The notes beneath the pieces were generated by a model. That model searched no databases. It saw nothing but the letters and a program-made list of their open reading frames with translations, and was not told the origin of the DNA. A stretch of 64,000 nucleotides of DNA from an uncultured Mycoplasmatota bacterium (GTDB taxonomy: Bacteria; Bacillota_I; Bacilli_A; RF39; UBA660): the NCBI GenBank assembly GCA_947643405.1, contig CANRVY010000004.1, positions 1 to 64,000 on the forward strand, written 5' to 3'. Each line of letters begins with the position of its first letter. The first letter of the stretch is position 1. Below are positions 43,951-55,174 of the stretch, piece by piece. Both the position numbers and the translations under genes were made by a program.

Positions 43951-46900
43951 AATCCATTAATTCTTGTTCTAATGCTTCTAAAGGTTCATCCTTTAGCATA
44001 TCCAATTCTAGATCATAATCAGCATCTTTATACTTACGGGCTCCTGTTCCTGCTGGAATTAATTTTCCAATGATAACATTTTCTTTAAGTCCATTTAAGT
44101 AATCTACTCTACCATGAATTGCTGCATCTGTTAAAATGCGTGTTGTTTCTTGGAAGGAAGCTGCTGATAAGAAAGAATCTGTTTCTAAAGAAGCTTTGGT
44201 AATACCAAGTAATACTGGTCTACCTGTAGCTGGTCTTTTTCCTTCTAAAATTAATCCTTTATTAACATCTGTAAATTCATTAATATTTACCATTGTTCCT
44301 GGTAAGAAAATAGTATCTCCACTATTGATAATCTTGATTTTTGAAATCATACGCTTTGCAATAATTTCAACGTGTTTATCACTAATATCAACACCTTGTG
44401 AACGATAAACTTTTTGAATTTCCAATAAAATATATTGTTGAACTGTAATTGGATCTGTTACAACCAATAACTCTTTTGGACTAATTGCACCATGTGTTAA
44501 ACGATCTCCTGCTCGAACTTCTGCTCCTTTTTCTACAGCTAATTTTGCGCCATAATTAGAAGTATGTTCTCTGGTTTCAACATCATTTTGAACACTAATG
44601 ACAAACTTCCCACCATCTTCTTCTATCTTCGTTACAACACCATTGATTTCAGAAATGGTTGCTTTCCCTTTTGGATTACGTGCTTCAAATAGTTCCTGTA
44701 CACGAGGAAGACCCTGTGTAATATCGTCTCCAGCAACTCCTCCAGTGTTGAAAGTTCTCATGGTTAACTGAGTACCTGGTTCTCCAATTGATTGGGCAGC
44801 CATAATTCCAACGGCTTCTCCAGTTTCTACAATAGCACCTGTTGCAAGATTACGTCCGTAGCACTTTCTACAAACTCCATGTTCTGTTTTACAAGTAAGA
44901 ACTGTTCGGATTGGTACTTTTGTAATTCCTGCTGCAATTATTTTATCTGCCAATTGTTCTGTAATATAAGTATTTCTTTCTGCTAACACTTCTTCTGTTT
45001 CAGGATTTAAGATACGCTTATTTGTATAACGTCCTACAATACGATCATAAAGAGATTCAATAACTGTATTGTCTTTTGCATTCACAAAGGCTTCTACAAC
45101 TACTCCTTGGTCCGTTCCACAATCTTCTTCTTTGACAATAATATCCTGTGATACATCAACAAGACGTCTTGTTAAGTAACCAGCATCAGCTGTTTTTAAT
45201 GCTGTATCAACGGCACCTTTACGTGCACCATGGGTTGATAAGAAGAATTCTGAAATTGTCACACCTTCACTAAATGATGATGTTACAGGGATTTCTTCTG
45301 AAAGTCCACTTGGTTTGGCAAAAAGTCCACGCATACCAACTAACTGAGTTAAAGAACCAATATCTCCACGAGCTTTACTATTAATCATAATTGCAATTGA
45401 GTTATCTTGGTCATCTTTCATCATTTGTTCTAGCTCTTTACTAATGCGTTTTTTAGCTTCAGTCCAAATATCGATTACTTTTTCATAACGTTCCATATCA
45501 GTAATCAATCCACGTTTAAATTGTTTATTTACTTGGTCAACCAAATCTTGACTTTCTTTTAATACTTGTGGCTTAATTTCACTTTCTTTGATATCACTAA
45601 TTGCAATTGAAATTCCTGATAAAGTAGAATATTTAAATCCTAAATCTTTTAATTTATCAAGCATAACTGAAGTTTCAGTTGTTTGATAACGTTTATATAT
45701 TTGAGCAATTAAAGCTGTCAATTTTCCTTTATTTAAAGCTTCTACCAAAGGCATTTCTTTTACTTTTTCTGGAATGTTTTCTCCTCTAGCAATAAAGTAT
45801 TTACTTGGCGTAATCTTTTCAATATTTTCAGCACTTCCATCATTGATATATTGGAAAGAATCTGGAAATATTTCATTAAATTTTAATTTTCCAACTGTTG
45901 TTACCAAATATTTATCCATGTAACAATCTGGGAATATCTTATGACGGAAAGCACGAACTGGAATTGCAATACGAGTATGTAAATCCACTTCTCTTCTTTC
46001 ATAAGCCATTAATGCTTCATCTGGGTCTTTGAAAACTCTTCCTTCTCCCTCATGTCCTGCTTTTTCCATTGTAATATAGTAATTTCCTAATACCATATCC
46101 TGTCCTGGAGTAACAATTGGTTTTCCATCTTTTGGCGACAAGATATTATTTGCACCTAACATTAAAATTCTTGCTTCTGCTTGAGCTTCTTCACTAATTG
46201 GTACGTGAACTGCCATTTGGTCTCCATCGAAGTCAGCGTTGAATGCGGCGCACACTAATGGGTGAAGTCTAATCGCACGTCCACCAATTAATTTTGGTTC
46301 AAATGCTTGAATACCAAGTCTGTGCAAAGTTGGTGCACGGTTCAGCATGACTGGGTGTTCTTTTATCTTTTCTTCTACAACATCCCATACTCTCTCATCT
46401 TGATTTTCAATCATTCTTTTGGCTGCTTTAATATTGCTTGCAATCTCTTTTGTAACTAACCCATTAATAACATGTGGCTTAAATAGTTCCAGTGCCATTT
46501 CCTTTGGAATTCCGCATTCATACATTTTTAAAGATGGTCCTACAACGATAACAGAACGACCTGAATAGTCAACACGTTTTCCAAGTAAGTTTTGACGGAA
46601 ACGTCCTTGCTTTCCTTTTAACATACTACTAATAGATTTTAAAGGCCTATTTCCAGCTCCTGTAATATTTCTTCCACGTCTACCATTATCAAATAAAGCG
46701 TCTACGGCTTCTTGTAACATACGTTTTTCATTTTGAATAATGATACTTGGAGCACCTAAATCCATTAATTTTTTTAGACGATTATTACGATTAATTACAC
46801 GACGATATAAATCGTTTAAATCAGATGTAGCAAATCTTCCACCATCTAATTGAATCATTGGTCGAAGTTCTGGTGGAATGACTGGTAGTGCATCTAAAAT

Positions 46901-47584
46901 CATCCATTCTGGACGGTTTCCAGATTCTAAAAATGCATCTAATACATCCAAACGTTTGATTAAACGAATTCTTTTTTGACTACTAGAATCTTTGATAGAT
47001 TCAATCTCTGCTTTTATATCTGCTACTTCTTTTTCTAAATCTACTTCCTCTAACAATTCTTTGATAGCTTCTGCTCCCATACCGACTCTGAAACTACTTC
47101 CATATTTTTCATAATAAGCACGGTATTCTTTATCACTAATAGTTTGTTTTTTTTCTAAAGGAGCTGCTCCTGGGTCAAGAATAACATAAGATACAAAGTA
47201 TAATACTTCCTCTAAATCTCTAGGAGACATATCTAGCACCAATCCCATACGAGATGGTATTCCTTTAAAGAACCAAATATGAGAGCAAGGAGTAGCTAAC
47301 TCAATATGTCCCATACGTTCACGGCGAACTTTTGAACGAGTTACTTCTACTCCACAACGGTCACAGACAATATTTTTATAACGAAGCCTTTTATATTTTC
47401 CACAAGAACATTCAAAGTCTTTTGTTGGACCAAATATTTTTTCACAGAATAATCCATCGCGTTCTGGTTTTAAAGTACGATAGTTAATTGTTTCTGCTTT
47501 TTTAACTTCCCCATAAGACCAAGATCTTATTTTTTCTGGAGAGGCAATTGCTATTTTTAACCCTTCAAAGTTATTTACATCCAT
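43949..47584 (-). CDS. rpoC: RNA polymerase subunit beta'
   Basis: 1,211 residues. It carries the N-terminal zinc site ([20 protein letters not shown]), the catalytic Mg site [13 protein letters not shown], the second zinc site ([16 protein letters not shown]), the trigger/bridge region ([14 protein letters not shown]) and the C-terminal [30 protein letters not shown]. Length is typical of Bacillota. ATG 47584 is two bases after the rpoB stop, so the two are tightly coupled. Confidence 0.99.
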   Translation of the reverse strand: MDVNNFEGLKIAIASPEKIRSWSYGEVKKAETINYRTLKPERDGLFCEKIFGPTKDFECSCGKYKRLRYKNIVCDRCGVEVTRSKVRRERMGHIELATPCSHIWFFKGIPSRMGLVLDMSPRDLEEVLYFVSYVILDPGAAPLEKKQTISDKEYRAYYEKYGSSFRVGMGAEAIKELLEEVDLEKEVADIKAEIESIKDSSSQKRIRLIKRLDVLDAFLESGNRPEWMILDALPVIPPELRPMIQLDGGRFATSDLNDLYRRVINRNNRLKKLMDLGAPSIIIQNEKRMLQEAVDALFDNGRRGRNITGAGNRPLKSISSMLKGKQGRFRQNLLGKRVDYSGRSVIVVGPSLKMYECGIPKEMALELFKPHVINGLVTKEIASNIKAAKRMIENQDERVWDVVEEKIKEHPVMLNRAPTLHRLGIQAFEPKLIGGRAIRLHPLVCAAFNADFDGDQMAVHVPISEEAQAEARILMLGANNILSPKDGKPIVTPGQDMVLGNYYITMEKAGHEGEGRVFKDPDEALMAYERREVDLHTRIAIPVRAFRHKIFPDCYMDKYLVTTVGKLKFNEIFPDSFQYINDGSAENIEKITPSKYFIARGENIPEKVKEMPLVEALNKGKLTALIAQIYKRYQTTETSVMLDKLKDLGFKYSTLSGISIAISDIKESEIKPQVLKESQDLVDQVNKQFKRGLITDMERYEKVIDIWTEAKKRISKELEQMMKDDQDNSIAIMINSKARGDIGSLTQLVGMRGLFAKPSGLSEEIPVTSSFSEGVTISEFFLSTHGARKGAVDTALKTADAGYLTRRLVDVSQDIIVKEEDCGTDQGVVVEAFVNAKDNTVIESLYDRIVGRYTNKRILNPETEEVLAERNTYITEQLADKIIAAGITKVPIRTVLTCKTEHGVCRKCYGRNLATGAIVETGEAVGIMAAQSIGEPGTQLTMRTFNTGGVAGDDITQGLPRVQELFEARNPKGKATISEINGVVTKIEEDGGKFVISVQNDVETREHTSNYGAKLAVEKGAEVRAGDRLTHGAISPKELLVVTDPITVQQYILLEIQKVYRSQGVDISDKHVEIIAKRMISKIKIINSGDTIFLPGTMVNINEFTDVNKGLILEGKRPATGRPVLLGITKASLETDSFLSAASFQETTRILTDAAIHGRVDYLNGLKENVIIGKLIPAGTGARKYKDADYDLELDMLKDEPLEALEQELMD

Positions 47585-47586
47585 TG

Positions 47587-50500
47587 TTATTCCTCCTCCA
47601 TCTCATCAAAATCTTCATCTGCTTCTTCTAAATTGTCTTCAAATTCTTCTTCATAATCATCATCGATATCATCAGAGTCAGCATCTAAATCATCATCATA
47701 ACCAACATGCCCATCTGCTGCATCTCCTTCGACAACATTTACATCAATTGATTTTGGGGCTTCTACTCTATCCTCAAAACCATCTTTATCATCTTCTTCT
47801 AAGTCTTTTAATTCTTGGAAGTTACCGTCTTTATCTAAAACGGTAATATCAAGTCCTAAAGCCTGGAATTCTTTAATTAATACTCTAAAGCTTTCTGGAA
47901 TTCCAGAAGTTGGAATTGGTTGACCTTTTACCAATGCTTCATATACTTTCACACGACCTACTACATCATCTGATTTAATCGTAATCATTTCTTGAAGTAC
48001 ATGAGCAGCACCATACGCATAAAGTGCCCAAACTTCCATTTCTCCAAATCTCTGACCACCAAATTGTGCTTTTCCTCCTAGAGGTTGTTGTGTTACTAGA
48101 GAGTATGGTCCAGTTGAACGAGCATGTAATTTATCATCAACCATGTGGTGAAGTTTAATCATATACATAACCCCAACACTGACACGGTTATCAAATGGCT
48201 CTCCTGTACGTCCATCATAAAGTTGGAATTTCCCATCTTCTGGCAAATTTGCTTCTTTTAAAGCATCAATAATTTCAGTTCGACTAGCACCATCAAATAC
48301 TGGTGTTGCTACATAAATTCCTAGTTCCTTAGCTGCCATTCCCAAATGCATTTCTAGAATTTGTCCAATGTTCATACGGCTTGGTACTCCTAATGGGTTT
48401 AACAAAATATCCACTGGTGTTCCATCCTCTAAATATGGCATATCTTCTTCTGGTAAAATAAGGGAAATAACACCTTTGTTACCATGTCTACCTGCCATTT
48501 TATCTCCAACACTAATCTTACGCTTTTGAGCAATATAAACACGTACAATCTTTGATACACCTGCTGGGAGTTCATCTGTATCTTCTTTGGTAAAGATTTT
48601 TACATCATGAACAATTCCTTCTCCACCATGTGGAACGCGTAAAGAGGTATCTCTTACTTCTCTTGTTTTTTCTCCAAAAATTGCATGTAACAATTTTTCT
48701 TCACTCGTTAATTCTGCCATTCCTTTTGGAGTCACTTTTCCAACTAAGATATCATCATCTTTTACTTCAGTACCAATTCTAACAATACCATTATCATCCA
48801 AGTTTTTACGCGCTTCTTCACTCACGTTTGGAATATCTCTTGTAAATTCCTCTGGCCCTAGTTTGGTATCACGACATTCGATTTGATAATCTTCAATATG
48901 AATTGATGTATAAACATCATCTTTTACAAGTCTTTCATTTAAAATAACAGCATCTTCATAGTTATATCCATTGTAGTTCATAAATGCTACTACAACATTT
49001 CTTCCAAGTGCCATTTCTCCTTTTTCAGTAGATGGTCCATCAGCAATGACTTCTCCTCTTTCTACTTTATCCCCAAGTTTTACGATTGGAACTTGATGAT
49101 AACAAGTACCTGCATTGCTTCTTTCAAATCCATTTAAATAATAAGTATCCATTCCACCCATTGTTTTTACAATGATTTTTTTAGAGTCAACATAGTCTAC
49201 TGTTCCTGTCGCTTTTGCAATCACAACTGCTCCTGAGTCTCTCGCAGCTATTGCTTCTACACCAGTTCCAACAAGCGGAGCTTCTGCTTTTAATAGTGGG
49301 ATTGCCTGACGCTGCATGTTAGCACCCATCAATGCTCTTTTTCCATCATCATGTTCAAGGAAAGGAATTCCTTGTGTTGTAATAGAAACAACTTGTTGTG
49401 GAGAGACATCAATATAATCTACTTGTTCAGAATTTACGATTAAGTTTTCTCCACGATAACGTACTGGTACACGTTCTGGAACAATTACATTTTCATCATC
49501 TACTTTTACTGTAGCTTGTGAAATATAATGTTCTAGTTCTTCATCAGCCGTCATGTAAACAATTTCATCTGTTAAATGTTTGTTATCCACTTTACGATAT
49601 GGAGTCATAATAAATCCATAATCATTTACTCTTGCATAGCTAGCTAGAGAAGTAATAAGTCCAATGTTTGGTCCTTCTGGAGATTCAATTGGACAAAGTC
49701 TACCATAGTGTGATGGATTAACGTCACGAACTTCCATCCCAGCGCGATCTCTAGAAAGCCCTCCAGGTCCTAAACTTGATAAACGACGTTTGTTTGTAAG
49801 CTCCGCTACTGGGTTTGTTTGATCCATAAATTGTGATAACTGACTACTTCCAAAGAATTCTTTGATAGAAGCAGTTAATGGTCTAATATTAATTAATGAT
49901 TTTGGAGTTACTTCTGTAATTTCTTGAGTTGACATTCTATCTCTAATAACTCTCTCAATACGACTAATTCCTATTCTAAATTGGTTTTGTAATAATTCTC
50001 CTACTTGACGAACACGACGATTTGATAAATGGTCAATTTCATCGTAAGATCCTATTCCTTCAAGTAAATTTAAATAATAAGATACTGAAGCATAAACATC
50101 TGAAATCGTTAAGCGTTTTACTGTAGCACTTTGATCATTTCCAATAATTTTAACAATTTTCTCTGGATTTTTCTTAGAATATACTTTTACAATTTGGACT
50201 TTGTTATAAGTATCTAAATCAGTATTTACCAATACTTCTTTTATTCCATAGCCTTGATCCATAATTGGTTTTAAAGTTTCTAAGATTTCTTTTGTTACAA
50301 CTGTATCTTTTGCTACAATTACTTCTTTATTTACTTTGATATCTTCAGCTAAAGTACATCCAAGTAAACGATCTAATACATTTAATTTACGATTAAATTT
50401 ATAACGTCCAACTTTCGCCAAATCATAACGAAAAGCATCAAAAAATCTAGAAACAAGTTGGTTCTTCGCACTATCTAGAGTAGATGGTTCTCCAGGTCTT

Positions 50501-51222
50501 AATTTAGAATGGATATCGATAAGCGCTTCATCGGTATTTTTGTTAGCATCTTTTTCAATCGTCCTAGTTAAATAATCATCTTCTCCAAATAAATCGTAAA
50601 TATCTTCGTCATTAGAAAGTCCTAAAGCACGAAGTAATGTTGTGATTGGTACCTTTCTAGTACGGTCAATACGAACATAAATAACATCTCTAGCATCTGT
50701 TTCATATTCTAACCAAGTACCTCTTGTTGGGATAATTTGTGAAGTGATAACAAGTTTTCCATTTTTTTTGTCCACTTCTTTTCCAAAATAAACACTAGGG
50801 GAACGAACCAATTGTGAAACAATAACACGTTCTGCTCCGTTTATAATAAATGTTCCACTATCAGTCATAATCGGCATATCTCCAAGATAAATATCTTGTT
50901 CTTTTACCTCTCCTGTTTCTCCATTAAATAATCTTGCTGCCACTTTTAAAGGTGCTGCATATGTTGCATATCTTTCTTTGCATCCTTTAATTGAATATCT
51001 TGGTGATTCAAAAGAGTATTCTCCAAATTCAAGCGATAAATTTCCAGTAAAACTTTCTACTGGAAAAATGTCATCAAATACTTCTTTAATTCCTTCTGTC
51101 ATAAACCAATCATATGACTTCTTTTGAATTTCTAATAAATTTTCAAGTTCAATTGCATTTTTTGTTTTTGCGTAATTACGTCTTTCACGGTGATCACCAT
51201 ATTTTTTAACTGTATAAGCCAC
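47587..51222 (-). CDS. rpoB: RNA polymerase subunit beta
   Basis: About 1,211 residues. I chose GTG 51222 ([19 protein letters not shown]), matching the usual MAYTVKKYG start and eight bases after AGGGG; GTG 51231 lies within that site. Rifampicin-region residues look wild type ([37 protein letters not shown]). The last ~70 residues after the conserved [16 protein letters not shown] are very acidic (long Asp/Glu runs ending FDEMEEE), a lineage-specific tail. It has its own promoter upstream. Confidence 0.99.
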   Translation of the reverse strand: MAYTVKKYGDHRERRNYAKTKNAIELENLLEIQKKSYDWFMTEGIKEVFDDIFPVESFTGNLSLEFGEYSFESPRYSIKGCKERYATYAAPLKVAARLFNGETGEVKEQDIYLGDMPIMTDSGTFIINGAERVIVSQLVRSPSVYFGKEVDKKNGKLVITSQIIPTRGTWLEYETDARDVIYVRIDRTRKVPITTLLRALGLSNDEDIYDLFGEDDYLTRTIEKDANKNTDEALIDIHSKLRPGEPSTLDSAKNQLVSRFFDAFRYDLAKVGRYKFNRKLNVLDRLLGCTLAEDIKVNKEVIVAKDTVVTKEILETLKPIMDQGYGIKEVLVNTDLDTYNKVQIVKVYSKKNPEKIVKIIGNDQSATVKRLTISDVYASVSYYLNLLEGIGSYDEIDHLSNRRVRQVGELLQNQFRIGISRIERVIRDRMSTQEITEVTPKSLINIRPLTASIKEFFGSSQLSQFMDQTNPVAELTNKRRLSSLGPGGLSRDRAGMEVRDVNPSHYGRLCPIESPEGPNIGLITSLASYARVNDYGFIMTPYRKVDNKHLTDEIVYMTADEELEHYISQATVKVDDENVIVPERVPVRYRGENLIVNSEQVDYIDVSPQQVVSITTQGIPFLEHDDGKRALMGANMQRQAIPLLKAEAPLVGTGVEAIAARDSGAVVIAKATGTVDYVDSKKIIVKTMGGMDTYYLNGFERSNAGTCYHQVPIVKLGDKVERGEVIADGPSTEKGEMALGRNVVVAFMNYNGYNYEDAVILNERLVKDDVYTSIHIEDYQIECRDTKLGPEEFTRDIPNVSEEARKNLDDNGIVRIGTEVKDDDILVGKVTPKGMAELTSEEKLLHAIFGEKTREVRDTSLRVPHGGEGIVHDVKIFTKEDTDELPAGVSKIVRVYIAQKRKISVGDKMAGRHGNKGVISLILPEEDMPYLEDGTPVDILLNPLGVPSRMNIGQILEMHLGMAAKELGIYVATPVFDGASRTEIIDALKEANLPEDGKFQLYDGRTGEPFDNRVSVGVMYMIKLHHMVDDKLHARSTGPYSLVTQQPLGGKAQFGGQRFGEMEVWALYAYGAAHVLQEMITIKSDDVVGRVKVYEALVKGQPIPTSGIPESFRVLIKEFQALGLDITVLDKDGNFQELKDLEEDDKDGFEDRVEAPKSIDVNVVEGDAADGHVGYDDDLDADSDDIDDDYEEEFEDNLEEADEDFDEMEEE

Positions 51223-51294
51223 TCTTTTCACCCCTATAACCTATATTGACTATGCATGCATGCACGAAAAAACAGTACATGCCACCAATTTAAA

Positions 51295-51323
51295 ATTTTA
51301 CCAAAAATATGTAATTCTGTCAA
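51295..51323 (-). promoter_or_regulatory. Promoter of rpoBC
   Basis: TTGACA (51318-51323), 17 bases, TAAAAT (51295-51300). The -35 box overlaps the end of the methyltransferase gene. The leader contains tgcatgcatgca. Confidence 0.8.
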
Positions 51324-51904
51324 CGCCTCTTGGCACAAATTACATAAAAACCTTTATTTTTTGTAATTAGCTCTGCATCATATATTTGGTTCAAATCTTT
51401 TAGTAATGTTTTAGCACCTTGATCTTTATGAACAACAAGCCAAAGTTCTCCTTTAACTTTCAGGTGTTCTTTTGCTCCCATTAAAATATGATACAATATT
51501 TTTTTTCCTACTCGTATTGGTGGATTTGTAATAATAAAATCATATTCTTTTTTTATATTTTCATAAATATTACTTTCAAATATCCTCACATTCACACTAT
51601 TTTTAGAAGCGTTTTTTGATGCCAATGCAAGGCTTCTTTTATTGATATCAACCATATCAATTTCGCATTGATACTTCTTTTTTAAAAAAATTCCAATTGC
51701 TCCATATCCACATCCAAAATCTAATATTTCCCCACTGATATATTCTGGCAAAGCTTCTAGTAATGTCCTTGTTCCAAAATCCAATCCTTTTTTTGAAAAT
51801 ACTCCATTATCTGTTGTAAAAACAAACGACAATCCTGCAATATTTACTTGATGGTCTTTTTTATTTGTTTTTACACTTTCATCATTCGAAAAATAATATG
51901 ACAT
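51320..51904 (-). CDS. RsmC/YbxB-like rRNA methyltransferase
   Basis: A 194-residue class I AdoMet methyltransferase. Motif I is EILDFGCGYGAIGIF and the substrate motif is FIITNPPIRVG, the NPP form typical of N-methylation of guanine in rRNA (RsmC family). Its place between rplL and rpoB is the conserved place of ybxB in Bacillus. Target likely 16S rRNA, but not shown. AAGGAG before the ATG. Confidence 0.88.
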   Translation of the reverse strand: MSYYFSNDESVKTNKKDHQVNIAGLSFVFTTDNGVFSKKGLDFGTRTLLEALPEYISGEILDFGCGYGAIGIFLKKKYQCEIDMVDINKRSLALASKNASKNSVNVRIFESNIYENIKKEYDFIITNPPIRVGKKILYHILMGAKEHLKVKGELWLVVHKDQGAKTLLKDLNQIYDAELITKNKGFYVICAKRR

Positions 51905-51929
51905 AATAACTCCTTTTATATACGGCGAA

Positions 51930-51965
51930 AGCCCATACTAAATTAGTATAGGCTAAAACCATTTA
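51930..51965 (-). terminator. Weak terminator or processing hairpin after rplL
   Basis: Stem GCCTATACTA/TAGTATGGGC followed only by TTTC. It may allow partial read-through from rplJL into the methyltransferase. Confidence 0.5.
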
Positions 51966-51974
51966 TGATTGCAA

Positions 51975-52343
51975 TTATTTTAATTCGATAGTAGCGCCAG
52001 CTTCTTCGAATTTAGCTTTTAATTCATTAGCTTCATCAGAAGTAGCTTTTTCTTTTACAACTCCACCATTATCAGCTAAATCTTTAGCTTCTTTTAATCC
52101 TAGACCAGTAATGTCACGAACTAATTTGATAACAGCAATTTTGTTAGCACCAGCATTTGCAAGAACTACGTCTACTGTGCTTGGTCCTTCTTCTGTAGCA
52201 GCACCTGCTGGAGCAGCAGCAACTGCAACTGCACTTGGATCTACACCAAATTCTTCTTTCATTAAATCTACTACTTCTTTAATTTCTAAAAGTGTCATTT
52301 CTTTTAGTGAATCAATAATTTCTTTTGCGCTTAATTTTGCCAT
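51975..52343 (-). CDS. rplL: 50S ribosomal protein L7/L12
   Basis: The stalk protein that recruits translation factors. 122 residues: N-terminal dimer helix (SAKEIIDSLKEMTLLEIKEVVDLMKEEF), an Ala-rich hinge (AVAVAAAPAGAATEEG), and the C-terminal globular domain (KIAVIKLVRDITGLGLKEAKDLAD). Lies 20 bases after rplJ. AGGAGG before ATG. Confidence 0.99.
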   Translation of the reverse strand: MAKLSAKEIIDSLKEMTLLEIKEVVDLMKEEFGVDPSAVAVAAAPAGAATEEGPSTVDVVLANAGANKIAVIKLVRDITGLGLKEAKDLADNGGVVKEKATSDEANELKAKFEEAGATIELK

Positions 52344-52363
52344 TTTATATTCCTCCTTTTAAA

Positions 52364-52861
52364 TTATTTTTCTTCTAAATTTTTGCTATGTAAATCTAAG
52401 CAGATTGAGAAATCTCTTGGAATTGCTAACAATCCACTTGCAAACATAGTAAGTAAACCTTCTCTTGATGGAATAGCTGCAAGTTTTTTTAACATTGCCT
52501 CATCAGCCACTTCTCCATCTATAATTCCAACTTTTAATACCAAAGCTGGATGTTCTTTTGCATAGTCATTAAGTACTTTGATTGGAGCAACTGCATCTGT
52601 TCCAAAAGCGATTGCTTTAGGTCCATTTAGTTCTTCATCTAAAGCTGTAATTTTAAGAGCATCTAATGCACGACGTGCTAAAGTGTTCTTATAGATTTTA
52701 AAATCAGATCCTGATTCTCTAAGTTTTCTTCTTAACTCATTTGTTTCAGTAACTGTTAATCCATGATATTCAAAGAATACAACACTTGATGATTCTTTTA
52801 CTCTATCACTGATTTCGTTGATGATCTCTTGTTTTTGATCTAAGATCTTTTGATTTGCCAT
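52364..52861 (-). CDS. rplJ: 50S ribosomal protein L10
   Basis: L10 anchors L7/L12 and represses its own mRNA. 165 residues with the usual VVFFEYHGLTVTETNELRRKLRESG and FKIYKNTLARRAL. The leader upstream has the L10-type attenuator. Start ATG with AGGAGG. Confidence 0.99.
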   Translation of the reverse strand: MANQKILDQKQEIINEISDRVKESSSVVFFEYHGLTVTETNELRRKLRESGSDFKIYKNTLARRALDALKITALDEELNGPKAIAFGTDAVAPIKVLNDYAKEHPALVLKVGIIDGEVADEAMLKKLAAIPSREGLLTMFASGLLAIPRDFSICLDLHSKNLEEK

Positions 52862-53008
52862 ATTACACCTCCTCTATTTTGTGTAATACCGTATAAAAAG
52901 AGTCTACACTTTACCGTAAGACTCTTTATGTTTTAAAAACTTCCTCGGTAGGAAATATTAAGCTTTAAAGCTCCTACTGTCTACGGTATTTATTCTTTTT
53001 TCAAAAGC
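52862..53008 (-). promoter_or_regulatory. L10 leader with attenuator
   Basis: A roughly 145-nt leader. Its 5' AATACCGTA (about 52985-52993) pairs perfectly with TACGGTATT (about 52887-52895), closing the whole structure. Inside is a terminator stem AAGAGTCT/AGACTCTT (52898-52926) followed by TTTTT. L10(L12)4 binding is known to control rplJL in Bacillota through such a leader. Confidence 0.8.
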
Positions 53009-53014
53009 GACTAT

Positions 53015-53043
53015 AGTATAACACAGTTATTACTAAATGTCAA
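53015..53043 (-). promoter_or_regulatory. Promoter of rplJL
   Basis: TTGACA (53038-53043), 17 bases, TATACT (53015-53020); the -35 box overlaps the 3' end of rplA. Confidence 0.82.
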
Positions 53044-53728
53044 AACTATTTGTATCAATTTTAATTCCAGGACCCATTGTTGATGAAACTGATATATTTT
53101 TAATATATGTTCCTTTAACAACAGATGGTTTTGTTTTAATAATTAATGATACGAAAGCATTTAAATTTTCTACTAATTTGCTGTCATCAAATGATGTTTT
53201 TCCGATAATAACATGTACATTACCATAACTGTCTGTACGATATTCTACGCGTCCTTTTTTAACATCTTCTACCGCTTTGGCTACATCCATAGTAACAGTT
53301 CCTGTTTTAGGGTTTGGCATTAAACCTTTAGGTCCTAAAACACGTCCTAATTTACCAAGAGCTGGCATCATATCAGGAGTTGCTATCATAGTATCAAAAT
53401 CGAACCAATTTTCTTTTTCGATTTTTGTAATCATGTCCATTTCTCCAACATAATCAGCACCCGCTGCTTCTGCTGCTTTGGCTTGTTCTCCCTTAGCAAT
53501 TACTAAAACTTTTTTAGTTTTTCCTGTTCCATTTGGAAGTACTGTAGCACCTCTTAATTGTTGATCTGCTTTTTTAGTGTCCAAATTTAAACGGATTGCT
53601 AATTCAACAGAACCATCAAATTTTGTTACAGCTGTTTCTTTTACTAATTTAATTGCTTCTTCTTTTGTATAAAGTTTGTTCTTCTCTACTTTTTTAGCAG
53701 CTTCTACATACTTTTTACCTTTTTTCAT
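53033..53728 (-). CDS. rplA: 50S ribosomal protein L1
   Basis: L1 forms the mobile L1 stalk and acts as a translational repressor. 231 residues: [42 protein letters not shown], and [14 protein letters not shown]. Normal size. A hairpin resembling an L1 target precedes it. AAGGAGG before ATG. Confidence 0.99.
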   Translation of the reverse strand: MKKGKKYVEAAKKVEKNKLYTKEEAIKLVKETAVTKFDGSVELAIRLNLDTKKADQQLRGATVLPNGTGKTKKVLVIAKGEQAKAAEAAGADYVGEMDMITKIEKENWFDFDTMIATPDMMPALGKLGRVLGPKGLMPNPKTGTVTMDVAKAVEDVKKGRVEYRTDSYGNVHVIIGKTSFDDSKLVENLNAFVSLIIKTKPSVVKGTYIKNISVSSTMGPGIKIDTNSFDI

Positions 53729-53741
53729 TTTTTTACCTCCT

Positions 53742-53776
53742 TATGTGGTGTATGCGGACTAATTTCCTCCCACATA
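53742..53776 (-). promoter_or_regulatory. L1-target-like hairpin before rplA
   Basis: TATGTGG...CCACATA (7-bp stem) encloses GAGG...AGTCCGCATA and ends directly at the AAGGAGG of rplA. The GTGGGAG and CCAC elements are shared with the rplK leader (54253-54289). Position and shape fit an L1 autoregulatory site. Confidence 0.55.
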
Positions 53777-53795
53777 GGTATTCCCTATGTATTTA

Positions 53796-54224
53796 TTATC
53801 CTTCGATTTTAACGCCCATGTTGATGGCAGTACCTTCAACAATTTTAATTGCTTCTTCTACTGAATAACAATTAAGGTCTGGCAATTTAATCTCAGCAAT
53901 TTCTTTAATTTGACTGTTTGTTAATGTTGCAACAGTTTCTTTAGATCCTTTTGCAGAACCTGATTTTAATTTTGCATACTTTTTAATCAAGAAAGCTGCT
54001 GGTGGAGTCTTAATTACAAAATCAAATGTTCTATCTTCATAAATAGAAATTTCGACTGGTAAAATATCTCCCATTTTGTCTCTTGTTGCATCATTATATT
54101 TTGTACAGAATTCCTGTAAATTAATTCCAGCTGGTCCTAATACAGTTCCTACTGGTGGAGCTGGAGTAGCTTTCCCTGCTGGGATTTGTAATTTAACAAC
54201 TTTTGTTACGTTCTTTTTTGCCAC
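53796..54224 (-). CDS. rplK: 50S ribosomal protein L11
   Basis: L11 is part of the GTPase centre. About 142 residues. GTG 54224 ([35 protein letters not shown]) is eight bases from AGGAGG and fits the family; the GTG at 54233 touches the ribosome site. The C-terminal rRNA-binding domain has [25 protein letters not shown]. Confidence 0.99.
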   Translation of the reverse strand: MAKKNVTKVVKLQIPAGKATPAPPVGTVLGPAGINLQEFCTKYNDATRDKMGDILPVEISIYEDRTFDFVIKTPPAAFLIKKYAKLKSGSAKGSKETVATLTNSQIKEIAEIKLPDLNCYSVEEAIKIVEGTAINMGVKIEG

Positions 54225-54252
54225 GAAAAACACCTCCTATATTTTTTTCGCG

Positions 54253-54289
54253 AGTGGTCATAATGATATCCGCATTTTAATCTCCCACT
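54253..54289 (-). promoter_or_regulatory. L1-target-like hairpin before rplK
   Basis: AAGTGGGAG...GCGGATATCATTATGACCACT folds with AGTGG/CCACT ends, like the hairpin before rplA. It is in the leader of the L11-L1 transcript. Confidence 0.55.
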
Positions 54290-54326
54290 TAACTCATCTA
54301 TATGAATAAATCAATATAGCCATTCC

Positions 54327-54355
54327 ATAATAACACAATTTTACTTTTTTGTAAA
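54327..54355 (-). promoter_or_regulatory. Promoter of rplKA
   Basis: TTTACA (54350-54355), 17 bases, TATTAT (54327-54332), directly after the nusG stop. Confidence 0.75.
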
Positions 54356-54895
54356 CTATGCTTGCTCAATTTCTGATAGTTCTAATTCAACAATTGTTTC
54401 TTGTCCAAATAAGTCTAAAGCTACTTCGATTGTACCATTTCCTGTTTCTAAGTTCTTTACTTTTCCATACATATTGGCAAATGGTCCACCAATAACTTTA
54501 ATACTATCTTCAATTTTAAGACCTTCTCCTATTTCAATACGACTCATACCCATACTATTTAAAATGTTATCAACTTCTGCTGGGGTAAGTGGAAATGGTT
54601 TAGCACCTTTTCCAGAAGAACCAATAAATCCAGTTACTCCTGGAGTATTTCTGACAATAAACCAAGCTTCGTCTGTCATAATCATTTCTACCAAGATATA
54701 CCCTGGAAACATTTTCTTTTGTTTGGCTTTTTCTACACCTGTTTTTTTATCTTTTTCTATCACTGTTTCTTCTGGAACTACAACTCTAAAAATATAGTCT
54801 TCAAGTCCCATAGAACTTGCGCGCATCTCTAATTTTTCTTTTACTTTATTCTCGTGTCCCGAATAAGTATTAACAACATACCATTCTTTTTGCAT
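54356..54895 (-). CDS. nusG: Transcription antitermination factor NusG
   Basis: 179 residues with the NGN domain (WYVVNTYSGHENKVKEKLE, MFPGYILVEM, WFIVRNTPGVTGFIGS) and the KOW domain (KVIGGPFANMYGKVKNLE). NusG binds RNA polymerase at the clamp. Its ATG overlaps the secE stop (TAATG), so the two are coupled. Confidence 0.98.
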   Translation of the reverse strand: MQKEWYVVNTYSGHENKVKEKLEMRASSMGLEDYIFRVVVPEETVIEKDKKTGVEKAKQKKMFPGYILVEMIMTDEAWFIVRNTPGVTGFIGSSGKGAKPFPLTPAEVDNILNSMGMSRIEIGEGLKIEDSIKVIGGPFANMYGKVKNLETGNGTIEVALDLFGQETIVELELSEIEQA

Positions 54896-55074
54896 TAGCT
54901 AAAAATCGTCCTTAAGCTTGCAAATATGAAATCTGTTAATCCAAAAAATAATCCGAATACAAGAATAAATGAGATTGTTGCAATAGAATATGTAAGCATT
55001 TCTTTCTTATTAGGCCATCTTACTTTGCCCATTTCCTTTTTGACACCAATGAAAAATCTAGCTATTTTTTTCAT
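54895..55074 (-). CDS. secE: Protein translocase subunit SecE
   Basis: A 59-residue single-span protein: MKKIARFFIGVKKEMGKVRWPNKKEMLTYS, then a membrane helix (TISFILVFGLFFGLTDFIF). The K-E-x-x-K-V-x-WP motif is the SecE signature. Stop TAA overlaps the nusG ATG. It is in the normal secE-nusG place; the usual rpmG is missing upstream. Confidence 0.95.
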   Translation of the reverse strand: MKKIARFFIGVKKEMGKVRWPNKKEMLTYSIATISFILVFGLFFGLTDFIFASLRTIFS

Positions 55075-55139
55075 ATTTTCACCTACTTTTTAATTTTATG
55101 TTTTTTTCCATTAAAAAAACACTCTTTGTGTCTATAAAT

Positions 55140-55168
55140 AGAATAACAAAGAAATGTTTTATTGTCAA
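55140..55168 (-). promoter_or_regulatory. Promoter of secE-nusG
   Basis: TTGACA (55163-55168), 17 bases, TATTCT (55140-55145). Confidence 0.8.
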
Positions 55169-55174
55169 TATATT

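Noticed and set aside
55100-55135. rpmG (L33) before secE
   Set aside because: The only frame is about ten codons with no L33 sequence.
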